Below, piece by piece: positions 1 through 11,346 of a stretch of 64,000 bases of DNA. The number at the start of each line of letters is the position of its first letter. Position 1 is the first letter of the stretch. A program made the position numbers and the translations under genes. The notes under the pieces were generated by a model that was not told where the DNA came from, searched no databases, and was given only the letters and a program-made list of their open reading frames with translations. This DNA comes from Maylandia zebra. Its lineage: Eukaryota > Chordata > Actinopteri > Cichliformes > Cichlidae. Location: positions 21,736,560 through 21,800,559 of the forward strand of contig NC_135177.1 in assembly GCF_041146795.1 (NCBI RefSeq), given 5' to 3'.

Positions 1-670
1 CAGGTTGGATTCCCTTTTGCAGGAAACATTCCTCAGAGATTTTGGTCCATATCAAAATGATCACACAATTGCTGCAGACTTGTAAGCTTCACATCCATGA
101 TATCAATTTCGCATCGGTGCATTGCCCTGCTGGAAGCAGTCGTCAGAATGGAAATGTTGGGGTCATAAAGAAAATATCCAGCTCATCAGACCAGGCAACG
201 TTTTTGAATCTGTGCTTCAATTTTAGTGAACCTGTATGAATTGAAGCCTCACTTTTTTGCTCTTAGCGGACAGGAGTGGCGCCCAGTGTTGCTGCTGTTG
301 CCCATCTGCTTTAAGCTTTGGCATGTTCTGTCTTTAGAGGTACTCTTCTACATATCTTAGTTCTAAGGATTGATCATTTCTGGTGTTGTTGCTTTCCTAC
401 AATCCCAAAGAAGTCTGGGCACTCTGACATCAACAAGACATTTTCACTCAGAACAGCGGCCCACTGTGAACCCTATGATTGTGCGGTAAATCTTAGTAGG
501 TCAGCAGTTTCTGAAATAACATTACATTTCTTCCCCAACCTAATGGTGGGGTCGAACTCCAGCGGGTCGTCTTGAACCTGTCTACGTGCCTACATGCATT
601 TAGCCGCTGCCATATGATTGGCTGATTCGATATTTACGATAACAATTACCTGAACAAGCACCTAATGGAC
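1..670 (-). repeat. Decayed Tc1-like DNA transposon, antisense, cut by the window edge
   Basis: Read on the minus strand this matches my memory of a widespread fish Tc1/mariner element whose terminal repeat begins with a TTAGGTACACCTGTTC-like sequence. The terminal repeat is near position 650-670, and the transposase 3' end lies at the left edge of the window. The transposase frame is broken by stops and indels, so the copy is inactive. The same family occurs in the opposite orientation at 1581-2515, and a shorter relic is at 41500-41890. Confidence 0.7.
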
Positions 671-1580
671 TGATGATACTGTATGTTAAAATGCTGTGAA
701 TCACATCATAGTGTGTAAATAAGACGAAGTCGATAACCGAATTATTTTTTAGTTGTTTTCTTTTGTGGGAGATAACAGAGGGCACTTTCTGACGTCTGCG
801 TTTTATTTGGTCCAGTAGCTCACCGTCGCATTTGATGACGCAAACACGTATGACACCAAGTGCAAAGTGAGGAACCAACTTCGCTAACTTGCAGGTAACA
901 TAATTAAATTACAGTTCTCGTGTCCTCTTTAATGCTAGCACACTTAACACGCAGCGGATAAGATGGATTAGAGCCCGCATACCCGAGTGCTGCACTGCTC
1001 CAGTTATTTGGACTGCTTAAGGAGAGTTGGTGTGTTTTCATTAGGAAGGCCAGCTAGCAGGTAACTGCTAAAGTAGCTAGCTGTTAGCAGTAGCACACAC
1101 TTGTTGCAAAACGACTGTGAAGTTTGACTTGATGGTATGAGAATTGTGCAGTAGTTTCAGTGTTTTCCTTTTTTAAATGTGCTGTTCTGCACCGGTAGAG
1201 TCTCTCCTCTTGGAGTTTTTCTTTGACTAACCCCTTTTCACGCCAACTGTTTTCGATTTTAGTCAGCGTAAACCTGCAAGCTGTTGTGGACAAAACAGAA
1301 GTTTGCATGTTTAAAGCAAGTAGAAATGGTATCCCAAATCTTTGACCTAAAGTTTAACGCTGTTTTGGATTTAATTGCTTTATACTTTTGAGATTCTGAA
1401 GTGAATACGTACAGTCAAACCATGCATTCATATAAATGTGTAATTTGGACTTGGTGATATTGAGATATGTGAAGTACAGGTAAGTGTTTATACGCTTTTT
1501 ATTGTCTAGAAGAGCAGATAATTCATTCATTAAAATTGCAATCAAACTTTGGTCAATACTTTAAGCGCATACACTTCGAC
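671..1580 (+). other. Upstream region of znf687 with candidate noncoding first exon
   Basis: No coding exon is recognisable here. Because the first coding exon of znf687 begins with a splice acceptor (AG at 3127-3128) a few bases before the start codon, at least one noncoding exon must lie upstream. Two consensus donors are visible, GCAG|GTAACA after 893 and GCAG|GTAACT after 1060. Either could end the first exon, which would put the promoter between two inverted Tc1 relics. This is inference; no TATA box or clear CpG cluster was identified. Confidence 0.3.
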
Positions 1581-2515
1581 CACTTCATTAGGTACATCCG
1601 TTCTACTGCTCTTTTATGCAAATAGCCATCTAGCCTCTCACGTGACAGCACTCAGCACATAGAGGCACGCGGACATGTTCAGTACGACCTGCTGAAATTC
1701 AAACTGAGCATCAGAATGAATTGATTTAATAAGTGACCTAGCATGTAGCGTGGTTGATGGTGTTAGACAGCATGCTCTGAGTATTTTAGATGATCTGATT
1801 TGCTAGGATTTTTCCGCGCAAAAGTTAAACACATTTGGACAGTGAAGGAATGTCAGGGTTCTTGCTCAGAAAAAGGATCAACATGCTCTGAAGTCAGAGC
1901 ACAAAAACCTTTTTTGTAACAAAATATCGATTTCTGCTGTCCCTGTATCGATACATTATTAGCAAACAAAATATCACGATACTACACAGAACCATTTTTC
2001 CCCCCACCCCTAGAATGTATGCGGAAGAGCATCTCTGAGTGCACAACAAACTGAACCTTGAAGCAGGTAGGCTACAGCAGCAGAAGACCACTCTGAGTGC
2101 TGCTCTGTCGGCTAAGAAAAGGAAACTGAGGCTAAAATCGACCACCAAAAATGGACAACACATTAGAAAAATGCTGTCTGCGTCAATATTTAGTTGGTTA
2201 GGTCAGAATTTGAGCTAAACAACATGAAAGCATGGATCCATCCTGTCCTGTATCAGCAATTCAAGCTACTGGTAGTGGTTTAACGTTATGGGGGATATTT
2301 TCTTTATGCCCATCTGTTGGTGGCTGCCTCCAGTAGGACAACCACTCAGATCATCTCAAACTGGTTATTGAGCAGGATGGGGAGTTCACTGTGCTCAAGT
2401 GACCTCCACAGCCAATCTCAATCTAATAAAGCAACTTTGGGATGTGGTGGAACAGGAGATTCAAATCATGGATGTGCAGCTGACGAATCTGCAGCAACTG
2501 TGCAGATTTCTTTTA
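1581..2515 (+). repeat. Decayed Tc1-like DNA transposon, sense orientation
   Basis: The left terminal repeat is recognisable at 1581-1610 (CACTTCATTAGGTACATC). Further in, segments at 1990-2290 and 2320-2510 match remembered parts of a fish Tc1 transposase gene, including the region encoding the late catalytic block near 2400-2500. The right end appears lost and the frame is broken. It lies about 0.6 kb upstream of the znf687 start codon. Confidence 0.7.
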
Positions 2516-3133
2516 TTTTATTTTTTTACTTTACTGGGAGTAACTGGTGAAACGAATATCACATATGGGATTTTTCTGGTGGCAGTGCATTTGGTGGTTG
2601 AGATTTAAAAACAATAAAAATTCCAGAGAGTATTACACATAATCTGTAGCTTTTACATGGACATTATACAACCAACACAAAGACCTTAGAGGCATCGAAG
2701 CACTGCCAACAACCAATTTCCTGTTTTTCTCCCTTTTTGGTAAAGAATTCTGCGTAAAATGTTCAAAAAGGGTACAGAAAAACAAAGAAACCTTCAGTAT
2801 TAAAAAAAACAAGCTGTATTATTTTTTTTCAGCTGAATGCTACGTTTAAATGCTTTAAACTTTCATTTTACCAGAATTAAAGTTACAGTTTAATGTGGAT
2901 TAGGGGTATATGTGGAATCTAACAAACACTTAGGGATTCTCTTCTGATTAGTAAATATAGAACATGTAGTTTATTAGAATTTTATAAGGAGCAGCTTTAT
3001 CAGTGTATATTAATATATATTCATCTTCATAAATGTGTAACCTTTGTAGTTTATCTGTGTCAGCTTGTCCTGACTAAATTAATCAGTTGTTCCAACTCAT
3101 TTGTTGCTTTAATTGGTTTTTCTTGCAGTGGCA
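2516..3133 (+). other. AT-rich intron sequence before the znf687 start exon
   Basis: AT-rich sequence without a recognisable gene or named repeat. It ends in a good polypyrimidine tract and acceptor (TTTTTCTTGCAG) at 3117-3128, five bases before the znf687 initiation codon, so it is most simply the 3' part of an intron in the znf687 5' UTR. Confidence 0.5.
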
Positions 3134-6100
3134 ATGGGGGATATGAAGACCCCCGACTTTGATGATTTGCTGGCAGCGTTTGACATTCCTGACATTGACG
3201 CCAAAGAGGCCATTCAGTCCAGTCCAGACGAGGAACGGGATGAGGCCCGGACTAACGTTCATGGGAGAGAGAGTGGATCTCCTTCAAGGTTTGCCGACCC
3301 TCCTGCCCCTCAAAGCGAGCCTCCTGTGGTCAGTGTTATTGTTAAGAACACTGTGCGGTCAGAGTCTTTTGAAGAGGAAGAGAAGTCTGCCAGGGATAAA
3401 ACAGACAATCCTTCAAGCAGTGCCTTAGCCTCTCCTGTGCACGTTAAGTTGGATGACATCACTTCACAGCTTTGTCCCAGACTCCCCTCCGAGTCTGCTT
3501 TGGAGGGTGAGACGACTAATGGCTTTGAGGAATCTCCCTCCAGCCGGCAGGGACAGTCTAGCACAGAAGCATGGCACCAGGCTTCACCTCTGAGGTCCAC
3601 ACTGAGTGAAAGTGACAGTGAAACCGATAAAAGGCCTGAGCCTGGATCTTCCCAGCATGCGGTTGATGTTATGAACAGTTTAAGGCCCCTTCTCCACCTC
3701 AAGTCGCCAACCGCTGGTGTTCCCACCCCATTATCTCCTCCTTCCCCAGCCTCTGTCAGTGATCACCTTTCTCCTCACTCCCCTCAGCAGGATGAAACTT
3801 GTCTCAGAGATAATACACTATCATCACCGTCACTACAAAATGACAGCATGGAAACCGGAATCAAGCATGTTATGCACACAGATGAAGATGACTCAGAACC
3901 AGAGCTGGTGATCCAGGAGAGCCCAGAATCTGTAATGGCCCCACCTCCTAAGTTTAAATACAGAGCAAAATTACCACCTACTTTTCTTGGGTCTCCTGAA
4001 ACGAGGCCTTCTGATCCTCCTAAGCTCACTTTTTCCAGAAAACCAAAACCCCAACACGAGGAGGATGGGCTGCCTACCACACCAAGCTCTCCACCCTCAC
4101 CTCAAAGTTCCCAGGACCGCCTCCCACATGTTAGCACCAGCTCTTCATCAGTCCAAGAGGAGAAATACCCAGAACATGTGATTGATGAGAGGGAGTCGCC
4201 TGAGAGCCCACCACCCAGTGAGACAGGGTTTTTACTCCAAAATAGAAGCAGCAGCCCTGATCCCGGCTCAACAACAGCTCTAACTGCAAACCATGACGAA
4301 TTCCACCATCAGGAGGAGCACATGGAGAGTGAGGACTGTCAGCAAGACAAGCCGGGTAACAGTGAAGGAATGGGTGAAAAGGTGGATGGGGAAAATTTAG
4401 ACACGGAGAAGTGTGATGCTGACACTGAGGATGCTGCAAGCGCCACAGAGACGGTTTCACCTCCACTGCGACCACTCAAAGTTAAAATCAAAATGCCCAC
4501 AGGCAGCATCACAAGGACTGTCACTGGTGTGGCGCCTAAAAGAAGCGGAAGAGCCACCAGTAAGGGTGTGACTGCTCCAAAACCATCACCACAGCGTCAT
4601 AACACAAGAGCCAAAAGGGAGTTACCGCAAGAAAGTCAGCTGACTGCAGTGGAGATGCTGCAGGATGCTTGCGCTGCCACACTAGAAGGTGCGAGTACAG
4701 TTAGAGAGAAAACCCCCGCTGACGCCAGGCCTAAAGTTTCCCCCACAGCAGTGAACATCACAAAAACTGCAGCTCTGCCCTCTATTACTACCTCCTCCTC
4801 CAGAGTCAGTGCGAGTACAGGCAACCTGCGCACCCTGGGCCAAAAAACTCTCAACAGTGGGGTGACACTACCTGCTTCTTTACCTCTGCTGCCCCCTCAA
4901 AGCAGCAGCAGGCCAGCATCTATAGTCAACAGCACTGGGGCCATCATATCAAAGAGCCAGACCAACTTAGTGGAAGCCTTCAACAAAATCCTGAATAACA
5001 AGAACCTGCTGCCCAGTTATAAACCAAATCTGAGCGCCCCTCTTCCTGCAGCGTGGGGCATTTCTCTACCTGCGCAGGTAAGCTCTCTTAGAAATTAAAG
5101 AATTAGTTGGTCAGCAGCTAAATGAAGCATTTGATATTTTTGTAAATCATTCGAGGTCAATAAGCTAAGTCTAAAAGCGGAACTCAGTTCTGCACAGTAT
5201 TAATTTGATCTCTTTTATAAATGGTAAATGGCCTGTATTTATATAGCGCTTTTACTAGTCCCTAAGGACCCCAAAGCGCTTTACATATCCAGTCATCCAC
5301 CCATTCTCACACACATTCACACACTGGTGATGGCAAGCTACATTGTAGCCACAGCCACCCTGGGGCGCACTGACAGAGGCGAGGCTGCCGGACACTGGCG
5401 CCACCGGGCGCTAAACAGCTACTGGTAAGAGTAGATGTTACAATTAAGCAATGAAAGTGTCAAAAAAGTGGAAATTCAACATTCCCAGAAACAACTGAAG
5501 GTTTTTGAAATTTTGCAAAAACATGAACATTTTATTCACAAAGTAGTAATGCTGTTTGCTTGTAGTTGAATCACTACATCTGCAGTTTTTCAGCTTCTTT
5601 TTCTTATTCAAGCCCAAAACAGATTAGATTTTTCTCATTGAAGTGCATTAAAGTCAGATTAAATGTCTGAGGTGGAAATGCAAACAACAACAGAGAGGTG
5701 ATTGTCATTGATAGAGGATCTGGAGTTAAATGTCGTCACTGACTGTTCACATATGAGAGTAGATCTTCTGAGGATGTGGAAAGTTCTTCTCCGTGAGGGA
5801 AGACTAAAAATCCAGCAGGGACATTGACCTAGAGTGCTCTGCCAGCAGTTAATCAGAAGTGTAGCAAACTCTTATTCAGTGGTTTTACCCTGAAGAAGTT
5901 ACCAACTTTAGTTACTAATAAGCAACATGGTTAATTTTTGTCACTCACTTACACAACACCACCTGGTGTATAACATGGTGAGAGAATACCAGTTTCACTT
6001 CTTTACAGTTTTGTCAGAATTCAAAAAGCTGGTCTTGAATGTTCCCTAGATGTGTAAAGCTTGATGCTTGTGACGTCTGGTTTCAATACAAAAACAAGGC

Positions 6101-9100
6101 AGCTAAATGCTAAAGTTCAGGCTTGAAAACAAGACTTCACAAAGCAACGGGTGACATCACAGTGACTATATCCATCATTTATATACAGTCTATAGCGCTA
6201 AGCAATTAGATTAAATTAAGAAAATCATGATTGTTTCACCGTTCAATCACAGACTGCTAATCAAGGGTTGAAAGTAGTTCTTTTAGTCATGTTATGTAAA
6301 GAGGCACGTTATCAGGTTAACACGGCTGAAAATGAAGATAAGCTTGATTAAAGCAGGAATCCTGACATTAGGAGCGTGTTTATATTTAAAAAAAAAAAAA
6401 AAAAGGACAGAAAATGTGGGCAGTATATCTCGCAATGGATTATTTTTCATACTCTGACATGTAATGCAAAGTGAGTATTTTTTCATTAGAACAAAGCTGT
6501 AGCATTGTTTAATATTATAGCTCTATGTCAGTTTGAGGAAGAGGATGTTTGATCCCCTGCAGGGTTACCGGTGTCTGGAGTGCGGTGACGCCTTTGCCCT
6601 GGAGCAGAGTTTAGCACAGCACTATGACCGGCGCTCGCTCAGAATCGAGGTGACCTGCAATCACTGCGCCAAACGGCTGGCCTTCTTCAACAAGTGTAGC
6701 TTGCTGTTACACGCCAGAGAGCACAAGGACAGAGGCCTGATCATGCAGTGTTCACACTTGGTCATGAAACCAGTGCCTGTGGATCAGATGATCAGCCAGC
6801 AGGAACCAACAGCAGCTGGTATGGGAATGTTTTTGTCTCCACTCCACTGTTTTGATTTTTGGATGTGCTTTAACTGCCTCTTCCATCCTTTCAACACCAT
6901 GCTTTTAGGCCAGACCAACCCAAAGGCAGCACCCCAGGCACATCAAGCAGTAGCTAAGAAAGCAGAAGCAGTGCAGTACACAGGCAACAAATGTCCTGAG
7001 TGTCAGGCTCAGTTCTGCAGCAAAGAAGAGGTAGCCGAACATTTCCAGGAAATCAAGCCAGCACAGAGCACCGTAAGTCTCCATCGTGTATGGAAGAGGG
7101 TCAAGTAATTGAATTTAAATTTCTTTGACTTGCTAAATGGACTCAAACTTAATTCTTTCCTTTTTGGCTTCTCCTGTTTCCAGTCGTGCTCCGAGTGCTC
7201 GCCTCCCATGCTGCTACCCAACAGCTGCAGTGCAGCAGCTCATCAGCGCATCCATCAAGGCTCCTCTCCACATGTGTGTCCAGAGTGTGGGGGCACAGCC
7301 AAGCAGGCACAGTTCAGAACACATGTGGACGAGACCTGCTTGCACTTTTCCCGCCGTATTGGCTACAGGTGTGACGTCTCCCCATGTGATTGGTTTATTA
7401 AACCACTGCTACACCAGTCATGATTCCACTCTGCTGATTTTTTATTTATTTATTTTTAACTTTTCTCTTCTCCAGATGTTCTAGCTGCCTGGTGGTGTTT
7501 GGAGGTCTGAACTCAGTGAAGTCTCACATCCAGCAGGCTCACTGCGACATGTTCCATAAGTGTCCCAGCTGCCCCATGGCTTTCAAATCTGCTCCCAGCA
7601 TTCAGAACCACATCACTGCCCAGCATCCGGGGCTCCCTGAAGGACAGCCAATGTATGTGCAGCACACAGAGTCTGAGTGTTCACGCTCGGATTTATTGCA
7701 TCACTTTCTGTTTCTTTACCCCGAATTTCTTCCTTCACAGGCTGATCTATAAGTGTGTCATGTGTGACACAGTGTTTACCCACAAACCCCTGTTGCATGC
7801 CCACTTTGACACTCATTTAACCAATCAAAAGGTCCACGTGTTTAAATGCCCCGCGTGCACAAAGCTGTTTTCTCAGAGGAACTCACTGCTGGACCATTTC
7901 AAGGTATAACTGTTATAGTTGAGGTAGTGCTAAAATCTCGTCCTCTACTTACTCATTTTTAAAAAAAAAAAACTTTTTAAAATCAAACTTTATTCTTGTT
8001 TCCATCAGACCCACAAGACTCCCAAATCAAAAGGAGAGCTACCTTTGCTTCCAGGTGGTGCTTCTCTGAAATTAGAGAGCTCTGATGGAGATGAATGGAT
8101 GCGTAAAGACAAAGAAGAGAAGGTGAAGCCAGAAAAGATGAAGACCCCTTCAGGGTGGAGGTGTTCATCTTGTAACACGCGCTACACGGACCGGGAGGAC
8201 TATATTACCCATATGGGTGAACTGCACGGCAAGGTTTGGAAGCCTCAAAAATCACAGCACCGTGTGCTGATAAATATGCAGATGAGTTCATTTATAATCA
8301 CATCTGAAATGGTTACAGATTCAACATCAGTTAAGCATTTATAAGTTGTTGTTAGCTTTGTGGTGCAGTGGTTACCGCTGTTGCCTCACAGCAGGAAGGT
8401 TGTGGCTTGAAAGCTGCTGGGGGACTGAGGGTGTGGGTGCTATGCTTTCCTCCAGCAGTCCAAAGATATGTATGTTAGGTTAATCTAAACTGGCCATAAG
8501 TGTGAACATGAGAGTGTCTGTACCCCTAATTTGTTTATCCACACTCCTGGATACAAAGTACTGATTCATACATGAGCACATTATTTTGACAGTTTTTGGT
8601 TTTACATATGCACTTGATTGACATAATAAAACCTTTCAGCTTTTCATGTATTTTCAAACTGGGTTTTTGGAGACCTTGAACCTTTCTGTGTTGACTGTCA
8701 CATCTATTTTATCTATAGCACATTTAAACAATAGAAGCTGATCCAGAGGTTTTTCACAGTTCATTTTTTTGGAAAGGAAGAAAAAAACATGATTAACACA
8801 GTTCAGTGGGATACATACTGAACCAGCGTTGACATTAATACGATCGATATGTGAATCGATCAGCACGCCTCTGTGCATGGCCATTACTCATTTATTTAAA
8901 ACATTTCTGCATTCTCTCTGTTTCTGCACCCCTGGCTGTGAATCACTGGTTTAAAATGTCTGATTTAATCAAATCCTTTAATTTTTTTGTGTAGATTTTG
9001 AAGAAGTTTCCCTGCAACAAATGTGAGAGCTCCTTCACAACCACCTCCAGTCTGAGGCGTCACATCAGAGATAAGCACAAAGCCATGAACCGCAGCTTTC

Positions 9101-11346
9101 GCTGCCAGTGAGTAACTTCCCCACCCAACCTCTACTTCCAGGGAATTTTTTCTTTTCTGTTAAATGCACATTATAGGAATGGAAAACCCCGCTGTTCAGT
9201 ACCAGTGAATCCTATGCATTTCTGGTTATTTTTTGACCACAGCTTTTGAATTTATTAGTGAAAGAATAACAATCATCACCTCAGTATAAGGAATAATAAT
9301 CACAACCTCAAAATAAGGACTCACAGATATCAGAAAATTTGTTTGCCATAGCCTTCCTATTTTGTTTGTACTTGCTCTGCATGTTAGACTGGGAACAACC
9401 AACAACTTTTACCCCACAACGTTTTTTTTTTTTTTTGTTTGTTTTTTTTGTGGGGCGATCGTGGCTCAAGAGTTGGGCGTTCGCCTTGTAATCGGAAGGT
9501 TGCCGGTTCGCTGGACAGTCTCGGTCGTTGTGTCCTTGGGCAAGACACTTCACCCGTTGCCTACTGGTGGTGATCAGAGGGCCCGGTGGCGCCAGTGTCC
9601 GGCAGCCTCGCCTCTGTCAGTGCACCCCAGGGTGGCTGTGGCTACAATGTAGCTTGCCATCACCAGTGTGTGAATGTGTGTGTGAATGGGTGGATGACTG
9701 GATATGTAAAGCGCTTTGGGGTCCTTAGGGACTAGTAAAGCGCTATACAAATACAGGCCATTTACCATTTACCTTTTTTTTTTGAAGGATTAACTAGCAT
9801 TTTATTGATTTCTATTGTGGTGCACATCAAACACACCCCCACTAGCTGGTAACAGTGTTGGTTATGTTGTAGGCTTTATAAAGATTCACCATAGCCATTA
9901 CTCCCTAATGTGGGATTTATATACTTATATAATGTCCACTGTAGGTTCATCCTAACTGTAAACTCTACACTGCTTAATGTTTAATTTATGGTACCGCAGT
10001 TGTGCCCATTAGTGTACGTATTTGCAAAGGCAAGTGTGCTTCCCCGCAGACTCCCAAATTCCCAACTGCATCCTGCTTGATGTGAATAAGGCTGACTTGT
10101 TGAAGTAGGCTGCAATGGGGAAGGAAGCAGGTGAACAGCAGAGTTCACCAGGAATTGGATAAGCATGAACAGACTCATTTAAAATAATGTTGCCATTGTA
10201 CTTTTTCCAGATGTTGAATCTAAAGGTGGTATGTGTATGAAGCAATGTGAGACTTCACTGATTTCATGTGGTGACACAAAAATTGTTGAGCAGAAGGTTT
10301 AATTGTTCCACAATTATGAAAGCTTACAAGCCTGTAAGCTTTCATGTTTTGGGCACCTCATATACTTTTGTCAGACCCTGGTCCCCAGTGCAAGTTTTGG
10401 GAAGCTCGTTGTAAACTCCTGAATACTAACTTTAAAAACTCTTAAATGTATGAAGTCCTAACAGAGGACAGTTATGACTGTAATTTGGTGTGTGTGTGTG
10501 TGTGTGTGTGCGTGTGCGTGTGCACGCGCAGGTTTTGCACTGAAGGTAAGAAAACCTTCAGCAGCAGAACGATGTTGGAGAGGCACCTTCAGCTGAGGCA
10601 CAGCACAGAAACTGCAAGCCAGAAAACCACAATGGTAAGCCAGCAGTAATCCGATCACACAAGAAGTCAAACAGTAAGTATTTTTTACTAAAGTTTGTAT
10701 CTTGATATCTCAGAGTGGTGAAGATGAAGCTGACAGTTCATCGGAACAGGACAGCAGTTTGGGGGCTCGCAAGAGACGGAGAGGAGCCGTGAAGGTGGAG
10801 CAGAATGAAGAGTCCACAGACAGAGTTAGTCCGGGGAAGAAGCTACGGTCCTCTTCCTCCTCAGCTCTCGCTCCGTCCTCTCTTCCCGAGTCTGGGTTTC
10901 GGTGTGCCGTCTGCGGCTTCACCTCAGAGGAGAAGGTGGCGTTCCTGGAGCACATCAGCCAGCACAGGCGCGGAGGCATGGACGACGGTGGCCTGCAGTG
11001 TCTCCAGTGTGGCGCCTGCTTCGCATCCACCTTCTCACTGTCACGCCATCGCTTCATCACCCACAAAGTGAGAGATGTGGTCAATGACAACCAACAAGCA
11101 CCCAGTGTGCACCTGTCACCCTCCGTTGGAAATAGTAGGCACCACGAGGAAAAGAGTTCTCTGAATGGCTCTGCACCAGCATCACCCTCCACTCAGCCCT
11201 CCACAGGAGAGGGGAAAGAGGAGGAGGGAGCACTGGCCTGTAAGGTGTGTGGTAAACACTTTGACAAGGTCACAGATCTGAATACACACTTCAGAACTCA
11301 CGGTATGGCTTTTATCAATGCGAGGAACGCAGGAAAAACGATCTGA
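3134..11346 (+). CDS. znf687: Zinc finger protein 687 (ZNF687/ZNF592 family), ten coding exons
   Basis: Nuclear C2H2 zinc-finger protein; in mammals ZNF687 works with ZNF592 and ZMYND8 in a chromatin-associated transcription complex (family knowledge). Coding exons read as 3134-5077, 6563-6818, 6909-7072, 7184-7368, 7476-7652, 7741-7903, 8009-8233, 8995-9107, 10532-10634 and 10714-11346. Phases agree and give about 1,320 aa, against about 1,237 in human. The start [19 protein letters not shown] is the diagnostic N-terminal motif, and the ATG at 3134 is preferred over an in-frame upstream Met (3113) that lies in the intron. Exon 1 is a long Ser/Pro-rich disordered region with acidic patches and a [14 protein letters not shown] motif near residue 455. 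Exons 2-10 carry about ten C2H2 fingers, for example [20 protein letters not shown] and [10 protein letters not shown] close to the C-terminus. Introns hold SINE copies and one acceptor lies in a TG repeat. Whether this is the a or b teleost copy cannot be told. Confidence 0.93.
5221..5405 (-). repeat. AFC-like SINE tail, antisense, head missing
   Basis: About 185 bp that is nearly identical, in reverse complement, to the last two thirds of the SINE at 9452-9773. The tRNA-related head is absent, as expected for a 5'-truncated retrotransposed copy. It lies in the first coding intron of znf687 (5078-6562). It forms an inverted pair with the 9.5 kb copy. Confidence 0.8.
8355..8525 (+). repeat. 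tRNA-type SINE-like repeat fragment in a znf687 intron
   Basis: The block starts with GTGGTGCAGTGGTTACCGC and TTGCCTCACAGCAGGAAGG, and ends with the AGTCCAAAGA and GTTAGGTTAATCTAAACTGG segments that I recognise from a common fish interspersed repeat. Related fragments are at 33800-34030 (same sense) and 54110-54330 (antisense). It is diverged and has no intact RNA polymerase III promoter that I can see. Confidence 0.6.
9452..9773 (+). repeat. AFC-type SINE (African cichlid tRNA-derived retroposon)
   Basis: The element begins with GGGGCGATCGTGGCTCAAGAG, a tRNA-related head with an A-box-like segment. It continues through the CCTTGGGCAAGACACTTCACC core and ends in a tail with GGCCATTTACCATTTACC. 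A T-rich stretch precedes it at 9422-9450. The B-box region reads GGTTGCCGGTTCGCTGGAC, which looks shortened relative to the usual GGTTCGANNCC, so this copy may carry an internal deletion. It lies in the znf687 intron 9108-10531. The family name comes from memory. Confidence 0.8.
10488..10530 (+). repeat. (TG)n microsatellite forming a znf687 3' splice site
   Basis: About 16 TG units grade into CGTGTGCGTGTGCACGCGC and end directly in the AG that precedes the coding exon 10532-10634. The exon begins with the G that completes the split codon from 9107. The usual pyrimidine-rich tract is therefore replaced by an alternating TG/CG tract. Confidence 0.85.

Noticed and set aside
3113-3133. In-frame methionine upstream of the znf687 start
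   Set aside because: It falls in the polypyrimidine tract and acceptor of the preceding intron; the family start MGDMKTPDF begins at 3134.
3310-3726. 138-codon open frame antisense to the first znf687 coding exon
   Set aside because: It is a shadow of the long Ser/Pro-rich exon; the sense frame has the recognisable ZNF687 start, and the antisense translation matches nothing I know.
9452-9525. tRNA-like sequence
   Set aside because: It is the tRNA-derived head of a SINE with an altered B box and no complete cloverleaf, so it is not a functional tRNA gene.
10488-10530. Regularly spaced short repeats as a possible CRISPR-type array (here and at 27180, 35024, 40274 and 53265)
   Set aside because: They are continuous di- or tetranucleotide microsatellites without spacers, in a vertebrate genome.
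10710-11192. 160-codon open frame antisense to the last znf687 exon
   Set aside because: The sense strand encodes clear C2H2 fingers in phase with upstream exons, so the antisense frame is a by-product of GC-rich coding sequence.
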